Part shown: positions 1 to 8,384 of the stretch, piece after piece | How positions within the stretch are numbered: the stretch's first letter is position 1 | Layout of the letters: each line of letters opens with the position of its first letter | Source: Roseovarius aestuariivivens | GTDB lineage: Bacteria; Pseudomonadota; Alphaproteobacteria; Rhodobacterales; Rhodobacteraceae | Length of the DNA stretch: 64,000 nt | NCBI RefSeq assembly: GCF_004761875.1 | Contig: NZ_SJEY01000004.1 | Span: 186,001 to 250,000 of the forward strand | Direction of reading: 5' to 3' | Notes under the pieces: model-generated | Seen by the model: the letters and a program-made list of their open reading frames with translations, nothing else | Databases searched by the model: none | Told to the model about the DNA's origin: nothing | Translations under genes and position numbers: made by a program

Positions 1-673
1 AGCCGAGGTGGCTGAGCATCTTGGCGCCTGACAAAAGGGCATCGGGTGCCGAGCTTTTAAGTTCAACGCGCCCGTCGCCATCGCCATCGACGCCATTCTC
101 AAGAATGTCCTGAGGAAGCATCTGCACCATACCGATCTCGCCCGCCCAGGCGCCGGTTGTGCCCGTGGGGCTGAAGGCGCCCTGCTCGTAAAGCTTTAGC
201 GCGGCGAAGACCTGTGGGCGAAAAAGATCGGGTCGCCGGCAGTCATGGCTGAGGGTTACGAGCGCGTTGAGCGTGTTGAAATCACCTTGAAAGCCCCCAA
301 AATCCGTCTCGAACGCCCAAAAGGCCAGAAGGACGCCGCGGCTGACGCCGTACTCGCGTTCGATCCGGTCGAAGATCGCATTGTACTCCTGTGCTTTTGC
401 CCGTCCGGTATTGAGTCGGTTGGCGCTGATGAGACGACGCGCGAACTCGGTGAAAGGCTTCTGAAACACGCCTTGTCGACGGTCGGCACGAATGACGCTC
501 TCATCCCGGCGTACGGATGAAAAGAAGCGCTCAACAGTGGCCGGATCGTGCCCGCGCGCGACGGCTTCGCGTTTCAGGCTATCGACAAAACTGCCGAAAC
601 TTCCGCCGCAGCTTTGCGCCGAGACGCTTCCAGCGAATAGGCTGAGCATCACCGCACCGATCAATCGCATCAT
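1..673 (-). CDS. Lytic murein transglycosylase (MltB/SLT_2 type), 3' end cut by window
   Basis: Partial gene: 224 codons are visible from the ATG at 673, and the frame is still open at base 1. Residues about 1-19 form a signal peptide ending VSA-Q with no lipobox, so a soluble periplasmic enzyme is likely. The family cleaves the MurNAc-GlcNAc bond of peptidoglycan to a 1,6-anhydro product. Seen: the catalytic-helix motif WAFETDFGG with Glu122, and an AWAGEIGMVQMLP block matching the family's SYAGAMG..QFMP block. The next gene to the right is also leftward, 84 bases upstream. Confidence 0.88.
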   Translation of the reverse strand, partial: MMRLIGAVMLSLFAGSVSAQSCGGSFGSFVDSLKREAVARGHDPATVERFFSSVRRDESVIRADRRQGVFQKPFTEFARRLISANRLNTGRAKAQEYNAIFDRIEREYGVSRGVLLAFWAFETDFGGFQGDFNTLNALVTLSHDCRRPDLFRPQVFAALKLYEQGAFSPTGTTGAWAGEIGMVQMLPQDILENGVDGDGDGRVELKSSAPDALLSGAKMLSHLG

Positions 674-757
674 TTCACGTTCCTTTCGCGCCGGTCGCGC
701 GGACTTTAGTACAACCATTCGAGGGGGAAAACCCGCGCGGGTACGCCGCGCGGATGA

Positions 758-1462
758 TCAGGTTTCCGATGCGCGGGTCAGTGACAGGCGGGCGAATTCC
801 AGATGATCCTTCATCCGATTTGCGGCCTTTTCAGGCTCGCGAGCGCGTATGGCCTCCAGGATCTGCCGATGCTGCAAATTGTATTCACTTATCGTGGCGG
901 TATCGAGCGTCAGGTGACGCATCCGTGTCCAATCATCCTGCACACGCACCGAGGAAATCTGACCGATGATCCAGATCAAGAGCCCGTTGCCGGTGCTTTC
1001 TGCAAGCGCCCGGTGCCACGCCGTGTCGGCCTCGGAAAAGGCTATAGGGTCATCGAGGCACTCCTCCATTCGCGCGCAGAGTTCATCGAGCCGTTCGAAA
1101 TCGGCGCGCCTTCCGTGCAGCACGGAGAGACGACAGATATGTGGTTCAAGCGCAAATCGGGTGTCGATCAATTCAAGCGGGGTCGCGTTCTCGATCGGAT
1201 TTGGCCCGATGCCTTCGGGTGCATGAACCACGTAGGTGCCACTGCCGGGTCTGATCTCGACGATTCCCTCCTCCTCAAGACTGGTCAGAGCGCGCCGAAC
1301 CGTGCCCCGAGCCGCACCGAAGGTTTCCGACAGAAGCCGTTCTGGCGGCAACCGGTCGTGCAGCTGCAAAGCGCCGTCAGAGATATCCCGTCTTATGCGT
1401 GCGGCAATGTCCGCCGCGCTCATTCTTTTGGCATCACTCACTGTAGACCTCTTCATGAACAT
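758..1462 (-). CDS. GntR-family transcriptional regulator, FadR/FCD subfamily
   Basis: A 234-residue DNA-binding regulator. Residues about 15-80 are the GntR winged helix (LPPERLLSETFGAARGTVRRAL, then a GSGTYV wing). The rest is an all-helical FCD ligand domain with the usual metal-site pattern, DTAWHRAL followed by QHRQILEAI and DHLEFA. FCD regulators normally bind small carboxylates or amino acids. It is divergent from the glutamine synthetase-like gene across 188 bases, so local control of the glnT-glx cluster is the natural inference. A second ATG two codons in (1456) is an equally good start. Confidence 0.9.
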   Translation of the reverse strand: MFMKRSTVSDAKRMSAADIAARIRRDISDGALQLHDRLPPERLLSETFGAARGTVRRALTSLEEEGIVEIRPGSGTYVVHAPEGIGPNPIENATPLELIDTRFALEPHICRLSVLHGRRADFERLDELCARMEECLDDPIAFSEADTAWHRALAESTGNGLLIWIIGQISSVRVQDDWTRMRHLTLDTATISEYNLQHRQILEAIRAREPEKAANRMKDHLEFARLSLTRASET

Positions 1463-1477
1463 ACCAAATATATACCA
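1461..1477. promoter_or_regulatory. Candidate GntR operator in the divergent region
   Basis: Two ATACCA copies (1461-1466 and 1472-1477) lie 11 bp apart around an AT-rich AATAT core, overlapping the regulator's start codon. They form one face-aligned direct repeat in the 188-base divergent gap. FCD-type regulators often bind short sites of this sort next to their own gene, but dyad symmetry is weak, so this is only a candidate. Confidence 0.3.
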
Positions 1478-1650
1478 GTTTAGGGCTTTGGGAAGCTAAT
1501 TCGTCCAATTTGGATCAATTTCGGTTGACTTTTTTGCGAGCCCCCGGAATCGTTGAGACATGTTCCGCTGCGGAAGGCTTGGCCTCGCGGAACCAACCCA
1601 GCCGCCGCAAGCGGGCGTCAGACCTGAACGCGGCCAGACATCAGGGAGTT

Positions 1651-3135
1651 ATGACAGTGGCTGAAATGGATATTGAAAGATTTGTCGAGGCTCCGGGCCG
1701 CGATGAGAAAATTAAAGAAGTGCGCAAGAAGATCGATGAGCTTGGCATCGAGTATCTTTATCTTCAATTCGTGTCTGTTACCGGCAAGATCATGGGCAAG
1801 GGCATTCCGGCGGATCACTGGGAGCAGGTTGCGAAAAAAGGATTTCAGCTTGTCTACGGCGCCACGGTCAACCTCTTCCTGAATCGCGCCGGTGATTACC
1901 TTGGCTACGGGCCGGAAGCCGCAGAATTGATCGGCATTCCCGAACCGGAAACATTCATGCAGCTTCCCTGGGCGCCCGAAATCGGCCGCTTCTACTGCAC
2001 ACTGTTCCGCAATCGCGAGGAAAAGGAAAATCCGGGCGGCTATCTCACCGCGGATTCGCGCGGCAACCTGCGCCGCCTGCACGAGGAATTCACGAAAAAG
2101 CATGGCACCAAACTACGCATCGGCACCGAACCGGAGATGATGTGGCTCAAGTTTGACGAAAACGGCAAGCCGGGGCCGGGCTATTCCAAGCCGTATTGCT
2201 ATCACATTGATCAGTTCGAGAGCCTGCGGCCCGTGTCGCTTCAGGTGATCCGCTATGCGCGCAAGATGGGTCTCGACATGATCCAGGGCGATCACGAGGA
2301 TGCGCCAGGCCAGCTGGAGCTGAACTGGATGTTCGACGACGTGCTGCGCAATGCCGACCGTCTGACCACATACCGCCAAATCTGTGCACAGGTGGCGCGT
2401 GAGAACGGCATTTTCGCTTGTTTTATGACCAAGCCGTTCATGGGCGTGTCGGCGTCGGGCTGTCACCACAACATGAGCCTTTGGCATGGCGGTGAGGACG
2501 AGTTCGTCAAATGCGGCAACGATCCAGACAACCTGCCGGGCATGGCCGACAACTATATGTACGTGAAGGGCGGTGAGAATACCTTCATGCCGGACACGGA
2601 CGACCCGCAGATGCCTGGCAAGGAAGGCTTGAAGGCCATCGGCGGTGTGGTGCATCACTTGCAGGCGCTGACAGCCATCGGCTGCTCGACCGTGAACTCC
2701 TACCGCCGGTTGTGGGACACGGGATTCTGGGCGCCGGTCTTCTCTGACTGGGGCTTTCAGAACCGTACGACCGGCCTGCGGGTCTCGGCGCCGGGACGTT
2801 TCGAATACCGCTCGGTTGACTCGATGGTGAACCCCTACATCATGGGTGCCACACTGTTAGCGGCAATGGATGACGGGCTGGAGAACAACTTGGATCCCGG
2901 CGAGCCAGAAGAGCGCAACATCTACGAGGCGATGAAGGCCGGTAAGGATGTCAAGAAGCTTCCGATGAGCCTTGGAGAGGCCCTCGACAAGCTCGCTGAG
3001 GACGAGGTCGTGCAGCGCGGTATGCCTGGCGAAATGTATCGGCTTTATGAGGAATACAAGCGTGACGAGGTCGCCCGCTTCATGTCCACCGTGACCGAGT
3101 GGGACAACGAAATGTACATGGAATGCCTTCCCTGA
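1651..3135 (+). CDS. glnT: Type III glutamine synthetase (GlnT), probable gamma-glutamylmethylamide synthetase (GmaS)
   Basis: A 494-residue glutamine synthetase superfamily ligase. It has an N-terminal beta-grasp (LYLQFVSVTGKIMGKGIP) and a C-terminal catalytic domain with TEPEMMW, GDHEDAPGQLELNW and the His-rich SGCHHNMSLW block. The family joins glutamate to ammonia using ATP; the GmaS branch uses methylamine to make gamma-glutamylmethylamide. Three amidotransferase/glutamate-synthase-like genes follow, the arrangement of the N-methylglutamate pathway and of glnT-glxBCD loci. Sequence reading cannot separate the two substrates. The ATG at 1651 is chosen for the CAGGGAG ribosome site 4 bases upstream; the frame extends to a TTG at 1510 without one. 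Confidence 0.85.
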   Translation: MTVAEMDIERFVEAPGRDEKIKEVRKKIDELGIEYLYLQFVSVTGKIMGKGIPADHWEQVAKKGFQLVYGATVNLFLNRAGDYLGYGPEAAELIGIPEPETFMQLPWAPEIGRFYCTLFRNREEKENPGGYLTADSRGNLRRLHEEFTKKHGTKLRIGTEPEMMWLKFDENGKPGPGYSKPYCYHIDQFESLRPVSLQVIRYARKMGLDMIQGDHEDAPGQLELNWMFDDVLRNADRLTTYRQICAQVARENGIFACFMTKPFMGVSASGCHHNMSLWHGGEDEFVKCGNDPDNLPGMADNYMYVKGGENTFMPDTDDPQMPGKEGLKAIGGVVHHLQALTAIGCSTVNSYRRLWDTGFWAPVFSDWGFQNRTTGLRVSAPGRFEYRSVDSMVNPYIMGATLLAAMDDGLENNLDPGEPEERNIYEAMKAGKDVKKLPMSLGEALDKLAEDEVVQRGMPGEMYRLYEEYKRDEVARFMSTVTEWDNEMYMECLP

Positions 3136-3137
3136 GG

Positions 3138-3183
3138 CAGACCGTGGCAAGGGCGGCGGTCAGAGATGTCCGCCGCCTGTCTG
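3138..3183 (+). promoter_or_regulatory. Intercistronic hairpin glnT-glxB
   Basis: A perfect 8-bp GC stem, GGCGGCGG (3152-3159) with CCGCCGCC (3170-3177), has a 10-base loop and is flanked by a second pairing, CAGAC/GTCTG (3138-3142 with 3179-3183). No T-run follows, so a processing or stabiliser hairpin, or a partial terminator, fits better than a full terminator. Confidence 0.55.
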
Positions 3184-3217
3184 GACAAACAGCTAGACCC
3201 AGAGGAGGCACACGCGA

Positions 3218-4153
3218 ATGTGTGGAATTGCTGGACTGATTCACAAGGGCAAGAGCAGCTCGGTCGGGTCGGAGATGACCGCGATGCTGCAGGCCCTGAA
3301 GCATCGCGGGCCGGATAGCACCGGTTACGCGGTTTACGGTCAACCCACAGAGGGCGATTACATCATGCGCCTCATGGTGGCCGAGGCCGAGGACATGCAC
3401 AAGGGCCGGGGCATTCACAAGATCATCGAGGACCGGATCAAGGCGGTCGAGGATGTGCTGGTGGAACATGACGTCCGTATCAAGGACCGCCAGGCGCCGA
3501 CTGAGTACTCTCTGCGCTACGTGCTGAGCGGCGGCGGCGACATGGCCGAGATGGCCGCGCATATCGAAGAGGCCGAGGGCGTCGAGATCCTGTCCATGGG
3601 CAACGGGCTCGAACTGATCAAAGACTTGGGCGACGCGACGGTGGTGTCCGAACAGTATGGCTTGAACAGCTTCCAGGGCACACATGCCATCGGCCATACA
3701 CGCATGGCCACTGAATCGGATGTGGATATCAAGTCCGCTCACCCGTATTGGGCTTTCCCATATAATGACGTCAGCGTGGTGCATAACGGCCAGATCACGA
3801 ATTACTGGATCATGCGCCGCGAAATGGAGCGGAAAGGTCACCGCTTCATGTCGAACTGCGACAGCGAATTGTTGGCGGTCTACACCGCGCATAACCTCGC
3901 CAGTGGGATGACGCTCGAGGAGAGCCTGCGCAAGTCCATCGACGAGATCGACGGCGTCTTCACCTATCTTGTCGCCACCAAGGATCAGCTGGGCATGGCC
4001 AAGGACACAATGGCTGCCAAGCCGCTGGTTCTCTACGAATCCGACGATCTAATCGCGATGGCCAGCGAAGAGGTCGCCATCCGGGCGATCCTGCCCGAGG
4101 AAATCGACACGTATGACCCTTACGATGAGGAGGTCCGGGTATGGCAAGCGTAA
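3218..4153 (+). CDS. glxB: Class II glutamine amidotransferase, GlxB / MgsA-like subunit
   Basis: A 311-residue protein beginning MCGIAGLIHKG, so Cys2 is the Ntn nucleophile once Met1 is removed. HRGPDSTGYA, GHTRMATES and VVHNGQITN give the class II (GATase_2) core, as in the N-terminal part of glutamate synthase. About 100 extra residues sit between the first and second core blocks, typical of the GlxB/MgsA branch. In N-methylglutamate synthase this subunit handles the glutamine or gamma-glutamylmethylamide amide. It overlaps the next gene by 13 bases, and GAGGAGG lies before the ATG. Confidence 0.87.
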   Translation: MCGIAGLIHKGKSSSVGSEMTAMLQALKHRGPDSTGYAVYGQPTEGDYIMRLMVAEAEDMHKGRGIHKIIEDRIKAVEDVLVEHDVRIKDRQAPTEYSLRYVLSGGGDMAEMAAHIEEAEGVEILSMGNGLELIKDLGDATVVSEQYGLNSFQGTHAIGHTRMATESDVDIKSAHPYWAFPYNDVSVVHNGQITNYWIMRREMERKGHRFMSNCDSELLAVYTAHNLASGMTLEESLRKSIDEIDGVFTYLVATKDQLGMAKDTMAAKPLVLYESDDLIAMASEEVAIRAILPEEIDTYDPYDEEVRVWQA

Positions 4154-5010
4154 CCGACGAAGAACTCAAGCAAATGACCCAGGAAGAGCGGGTCACCGCC
4201 TTGGGCATGCGCACCGAGGCCCTGACCGGCAAATCGCTGTATGTCGAATTCGACCCCGACGCCGAAGAGCGGTTCACTTATCCTTGGGCGCCCGACGTGG
4301 ATTTCAACAAGCGCACAGAACTCGACACCGACAAGATGACGACGACCGAGGTGAACTCGTCGATCCGAGAGCTCATGCGTGAAGGCTATGGCACGATCGT
4401 TCTGAAGAACCCGCGCGGCAAGCACTCGCTGGGTGTGGGCATCCTGAGCCGTCTGAACCTGATCATCGAAGGTTCGACGGGCTATTTCGGTGTGGGCCTC
4501 ATTGACGGTCCGAACGTGCGCATTTCGGGCCGCGTCGGTTGGTCCTGCGCCGAGAACATGATGTCGGGCACCGTGGTGATCGAAAAGAATGCCGGTTCGA
4601 CCTTTGGCGCAGCAATCCGCGGGGGTGATCTTGTCTGCAAGGGCTCGGTCGGCTCACGAACGGGCATCGACATGAAGGGCGGCACGATCATCGTCGGGGG
4701 CGACACCGGCGCGCTGTCGGGGTTCATGATGCAACGCGGGCGCATGGTCGTGTGTGGCAATGCCGGCAAAAACCTCGGCGACTCGATGTATGACGGCACG
4801 ATTTTCGTCGGCGGCGAAATCAAGTCGCTTGGCGTGGATGCTGTCACGGCCGAATTGACCGACCTCGACAAGGCGTGGCTCACACGGAAGCTCAAGCAGT
4901 ACGGTCTGTTGCCGGACAAGGGTGTGGATCACTTCACTAAGGTCGTCGCAGGCAAGCAGCTGTGGAACTACGACAACCTCGAGCCCAACGAGAAGAAACT
5001 CATTCTGTGA
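4141..5010 (+). CDS. glxC: GXGXG-motif protein, GlxC / MgsB-like subunit
   Basis: A 289-residue protein made largely of the right-handed beta-helix found as the C-terminal domain of glutamate synthase GltB. The glycine-rich strand repeats are plain at residues about 125-235 (IRGGDLVCKG, MKGGTIIVGG, YDGTIFVGG). It has no catalytic residues of its own and should act as a structural subunit with the GlxB and GlxD products. Translation is probably coupled to the upstream gene through the overlap. Confidence 0.87.
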   Translation: MASVTDEELKQMTQEERVTALGMRTEALTGKSLYVEFDPDAEERFTYPWAPDVDFNKRTELDTDKMTTTEVNSSIRELMREGYGTIVLKNPRGKHSLGVGILSRLNLIIEGSTGYFGVGLIDGPNVRISGRVGWSCAENMMSGTVVIEKNAGSTFGAAIRGGDLVCKGSVGSRTGIDMKGGTIIVGGDTGALSGFMMQRGRMVVCGNAGKNLGDSMYDGTIFVGGEIKSLGVDAVTAELTDLDKAWLTRKLKQYGLLPDKGVDHFTKVVAGKQLWNYDNLEPNEKKLIL

Positions 5011-5020
5011 TTTCGGCCCC

Positions 5021-5036
5021 AGCCCCGATCGGGGCT
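5021..5036 (+). promoter_or_regulatory. Perfect 16-bp palindrome between glxC and glxD
   Basis: AGCCCCGATCGGGGCT is fully self-complementary and sits 10 bases after the glxC stop. It can form a GC-rich hairpin in RNA and lacks a T-tract. It is the second of three strong hairpins found in gaps of this gene cluster. Confidence 0.5.
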
Positions 5037-5067
5037 GTGCCATTCCCTCAAGGAAAGGATATGACAT

Positions 5068-6432
5068 ATGGCTGATGGTGATCTGCCGCAGAAAAAGCCG
5101 CTCAATCGCGATGTGAACCGCATCGGCGACAGCTTTATTTTCCCACCGCGCGTGATGGATGACATCCACATCAAGTCCGAGCTTGGCCGCTACCGGATGC
5201 GGGGCTTCTCGCTTTTCAAGAAGATCCCGCATTGGGACGACCTGACCTTCCTGCCTGGCACGTTGACGCGTTTCGTGATCGAAGGTTACCGCGAGAAATG
5301 CGAGACCAAGACGGTGATCGGGCCCCGGGCCAAGAAACCGCTGGAACTGGATATTCCGGTCTACATAACCGGCATGTCTTTTGGCGCGCTAAGCTATGAG
5401 GCCAAAACGGCACTGGCGCGGGGCGCCACGATGGCCGGCACCGCGACCTGCTCCGGTGAGGGCGGCATGATCCCTGACGAACGGCGCTTTAGCTCCAAGT
5501 GGTTCTACCAGTGCATCCAGTCACGCTACGGCTTCAACCCCAACCACCTCGTACTCGCCGATGGCTGTGAGTTCTTCATCGGGCAGGGCTGTAAAGTGGG
5601 TCTTGGCGGGCACCTGATGGGCCAGAAGGTGACCGATCAGGTCGCCGAGATGCGTTCGCTTCCTGCTGGCATCGACCAGCGCTCGCCGGCGCGTCACCCC
5701 GACTGGCTTGGCCCGGATGACCTGGCGCTCAAGATCCAAGAGATCCGCGAAGCGACGGATTGGCAGATCCCGATCCAGCTCAAGCTTGGCGCGGCGCGGG
5801 TCTATGACGACGTGCGCATGGCCGTGAAATGCGATCCGGACTCGATCTATATCGACGGGATGGAAGGCGGCACCGGCGCGGGTCCGCACCTTGCCACCGA
5901 AGACACCGGCGTTCCGGGCATGGCCGCGATCCGTCAGGCGCGCAAGGCCATCGACGACCTGGGCAAGCGCGGCGAGATCAGCCTTGTCTATGCCGGCGGC
6001 ATCCGGAACGGCGCGGACGTGGCCAAGGCCATCGCCCTTGGGGCGGACGCCATAGCGATTGGTCACTCGGCGATGATGGCGCTCAACTGCAACAAGGACA
6101 TCCCCGAGGCGAACTATCCCGAAGAGATCGGAGCGGAGCCGGGCTATTGCTACCATTGCCATACCGGCCGTTGCCCGGTCGGCGTGGCGACGCAAGACCC
6201 CAAGCTGCGAGAGCGTCTGGACCCGGATGAGGCAGCGGAACGCGTCTACAACTTCCTGCATACGCTCACTATCGAGGCGCAGCTTTTCGCACGCGCCTGC
6301 GGTAAAACCTATCTCCACAGCCTGGAGCCCGAGGACCTTGCGGCGTTGACGATGGAGGCCTCGGCTATGGCGGGCGTGCCGCTGGCCGGGACCAACCACA
6401 CCGTGGGCGTCGAGGATTATCACCACCTGTAA
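5068..6432 (+). CDS. glxD: FMN-binding glutamate synthase family protein, GlxD / MgsC-like subunit
   Basis: A 454-residue (beta/alpha)8 FMN domain like the synthase part of GltB. Seen: ITGMSFGALSYEAK, the phosphate-binding region DGMEGGTGAGP and IYAGGIRNGADVAKA-type strands (VYAGGIRNGADVAKA). A Cys cluster, YCYHCHTGRCPVGVATQD near residue 355, matches the 3Fe-4S site of glutamate synthases. With GlxB and GlxC it would form a three-part glutamate or N-methylglutamate synthase. AGGAAAGG lies ahead of the ATG at 5068. Confidence 0.88.
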   Translation: MADGDLPQKKPLNRDVNRIGDSFIFPPRVMDDIHIKSELGRYRMRGFSLFKKIPHWDDLTFLPGTLTRFVIEGYREKCETKTVIGPRAKKPLELDIPVYITGMSFGALSYEAKTALARGATMAGTATCSGEGGMIPDERRFSSKWFYQCIQSRYGFNPNHLVLADGCEFFIGQGCKVGLGGHLMGQKVTDQVAEMRSLPAGIDQRSPARHPDWLGPDDLALKIQEIREATDWQIPIQLKLGAARVYDDVRMAVKCDPDSIYIDGMEGGTGAGPHLATEDTGVPGMAAIRQARKAIDDLGKRGEISLVYAGGIRNGADVAKAIALGADAIAIGHSAMMALNCNKDIPEANYPEEIGAEPGYCYHCHTGRCPVGVATQDPKLRERLDPDEAAERVYNFLHTLTIEAQLFARACGKTYLHSLEPEDLAALTMEASAMAGVPLAGTNHTVGVEDYHHL

Positions 6433-6433
6433 T

Positions 6434-6485
6434 GGTGCGCTGAAGCACACCCTACGGAACCTCGTAGGGTGTGCAATCCGCACAC
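6434..6485. repeat. REP-like palindromic element
   Basis: A perfect 12-bp inverted repeat, GCACACCCTACG (6445-6456) and CGTAGGGTGTGC (6463-6474) with loop GAACCT, is flanked by two smaller stems (GGTGCGC/GCACACC on the left, GGTGTGC/GCACACC on the right). The GTAGGGTG...CACC half recurs at 61692-61716, which suggests a dispersed palindromic repeat family in this genome. Confidence 0.6.
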
Positions 6486-6507
6486 CTTGCCGAGAAGGAG
6501 AACACAC

Positions 6508-6921
6508 ATGGCTGGAACTCAATACCGCGGCTCCGAGATCAAGGATGTCGACCAATTCCTGAAAGACGCCGCAGGGCTCGAGTCCGAGCGCGAAAAAGAA
6601 ATCGGCCAGCATATCGGCTATCGCTACGACGTGAACCTTGTGCCGGACTATTCCCGGATCACGCCCTACCTTGAGAAATACATGGAGGTTATGGGCTGGG
6701 ACGATCTGAACTGGCTCGAAGACGTCCATATGGGCTATGAAGAGGGCAAGCCGGCGGTCTTTGACCGCAACAACAACGGCTGGATCCGTGTGCCGGACAC
6801 GATCGACTTGCCCGACAATCAGCAGGACCGCGACATGATCGCCCGCGAACTACTTCTGAAGTTCCAGATGAGCGATCGCCACCCGTTGGTTGCGTTGCGC
6901 AAGGCTTATATGAAATTCTAA
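6508..6921 (+). CDS. Conserved-looking hypothetical protein of the glnT-glx cluster
   Basis: A soluble, acidic 137-residue protein (start MAGTQYRGSE, end RKAYMKF) with no membrane segment, signal peptide or motif I recognise. GAAGGAG lies 8 bases before the ATG. It ends 4 bases before the amidase gene, so it is cotranscribed with the cluster. Its place right after glxD suggests an accessory role in the same pathway, but no function can be assigned. Confidence 0.75.
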   Translation: MAGTQYRGSEIKDVDQFLKDAAGLESEREKEIGQHIGYRYDVNLVPDYSRITPYLEKYMEVMGWDDLNWLEDVHMGYEEGKPAVFDRNNNGWIRVPDTIDLPDNQQDRDMIARELLLKFQMSDRHPLVALRKAYMKF

Positions 6922-6925
6922 ACCC

Positions 6926-7774
6926 ATGCCGCGCCCGCTCAATATCGCCTGCCTGCAGACGCGTCCCATGCCCGACATGGTCTCGGCGCTTGAAGAGGCG
7001 TTGCCGCTTGCCCGGCAAGCGGTCGAGGCGGGCGCGGAAATGCTTTTCTTGCCGGAATACTGCGGCGGGCTGCATACGGATGGCCCCGCCGTGGCCCCGC
7101 CTTCCGCGCCCGCGGGCGCGCACATATTTCTTGACCAGATGCGCCTTTTTGCCCGGCGTCACGGTGTCTGGATCAACCTAGGCTCTATCGCTGTCGACGG
7201 TCCCGACGGGCGGATAATCAACCGGGGCTACATGATCGACGATCAGGGCAATATCGCCGGGCAGTACGACAAGATCCACATGTTCGACATCCAGCTGAGC
7301 GAGACCGAGGTCTTTCGCGAAAGCGCTCATGTCAGCCCCGGCGATTGCGCTGTGATCCACGACACGCCCAAGGCCCGCATCGGCCACACGATCTGCTATG
7401 ACCTGCGCTTTCCCGAGCTCTTCCGCGATCTGGCGCAGGCCGGGGCGGACATCCTCATCTGCCCCGCTGCCTTCACCCGTAAGACGGGGGAAGCGCATTG
7501 GCACGTCCTTACCCGTGCGCGGGCCATTGAATGCACGCGGTTCGTGGTATCCGCTTGCGCTGTCGGCCCGGTGCCCGGAGGTGGCGAGACGTTCGGGCAT
7601 TCGCTGATCGTCAGTCCTTGGGGCGAGGTGGTGGCCGATGGCGGCACCGAACCCGGTGTGGTGCAGGCCACCATCGACCTGGATGACGTGGCAACCGCTG
7701 CGGACCGCATCCCCAGCCTGACCGCCGACCGCCCCTTCACCCTTGTGACCGACCGCGAAAGGACCGTGGCATGA
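6926..7774 (+). CDS. Carbon-nitrogen hydrolase (nitrilase superfamily amidase)
   Basis: A 282-residue cytosolic amidase with a complete Glu-Lys-Cys triad: Glu44 in FLPEY, Lys116 in YDKIHMFD and Cys157 in ICYDLRFPE. The segments around Cys157 and RARAIEC resemble the Nit1/Nit2 (omega-amidase, deaminated glutathione amidase) branch more than true nitrilases. In this operon it could release ammonia or methylamine from a gamma-glutamyl-type or 2-oxoglutaramate-type amide; that substrate is inferred from context only. It overlaps the next gene by ATGA. Confidence 0.88.
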   Translation: MPRPLNIACLQTRPMPDMVSALEEALPLARQAVEAGAEMLFLPEYCGGLHTDGPAVAPPSAPAGAHIFLDQMRLFARRHGVWINLGSIAVDGPDGRIINRGYMIDDQGNIAGQYDKIHMFDIQLSETEVFRESAHVSPGDCAVIHDTPKARIGHTICYDLRFPELFRDLAQAGADILICPAAFTRKTGEAHWHVLTRARAIECTRFVVSACAVGPVPGGGETFGHSLIVSPWGEVVADGGTEPGVVQATIDLDDVATAADRIPSLTADRPFTLVTDRERTVA

Positions 7775-8361
7775 GCTCGCTAGCCGCCTCGCTTGGCCAA
7801 AGTTATTCCGATCACCCGCTGCGTCTGGCATTTCTCAAATGGCAGTGTCATGTGCGCCAGTTCGCCATGCGCGACCGGGACGGGCGACCCGACGAAGCAA
7901 TCATGCCCGATGTAATCCCGGCAGGCATGTCCGAACCGCTTGGCGCGATCATCACGGTTTTGAACAAGGCGCCCGGCTATTCCGTCACGCCAGAGCTGCA
8001 GCATATCGCGGCAAAGACCAATGACCCCGCGCAGATCCGTGACCAGGCGATCCGGTTCCTGTCAGCCACTTACTATCAGAAAGCACGCGAGTTTTCAGAC
8101 ATTCTGACCGCGACCTTCCCGCCTGGCAGTGCCGGGGCGAAGACCTTGCATGATGCGGGCCGGGCGATGTTGGTTTTCGATCATTACGGCCAACGTTTCG
8201 AATTGGATTGCAAGGTTTGGCGGCTGGCCCCCCACAATCTTCTGCACCAGGCGACGATGGCACATAACATCCTTTTCAATCCTGCGCTTCCCCCAACGAC
8301 AGAAGTGCTTGGGTTCGAGCCGGATTGGAACGCCAGCCACGCGGACCCGGCCGTGCGCTGA
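7771..8361 (+). CDS. Hypothetical protein coupled to the amidase gene
   Basis: A soluble 196-residue protein starting at the ATGA overlap with the amidase stop. It has no signal peptide, helix-turn-helix or cofactor motif I can name. The middle is helical (IRDQAIRFLSATYYQKAREF), and the C-terminal part has several aromatic and His residues (FDHYGQRFELDCKVW, PHNLLHQATMAHN). Function unknown; tight coupling argues for action with the amidase or P450. Confidence 0.75.
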   Translation: MSSLAASLGQSYSDHPLRLAFLKWQCHVRQFAMRDRDGRPDEAIMPDVIPAGMSEPLGAIITVLNKAPGYSVTPELQHIAAKTNDPAQIRDQAIRFLSATYYQKAREFSDILTATFPPGSAGAKTLHDAGRAMLVFDHYGQRFELDCKVWRLAPHNLLHQATMAHNILFNPALPPTTEVLGFEPDWNASHADPAVR

Positions 8362-8384
8362 CCCAAGAGAAGGTGGGCTCAGGG

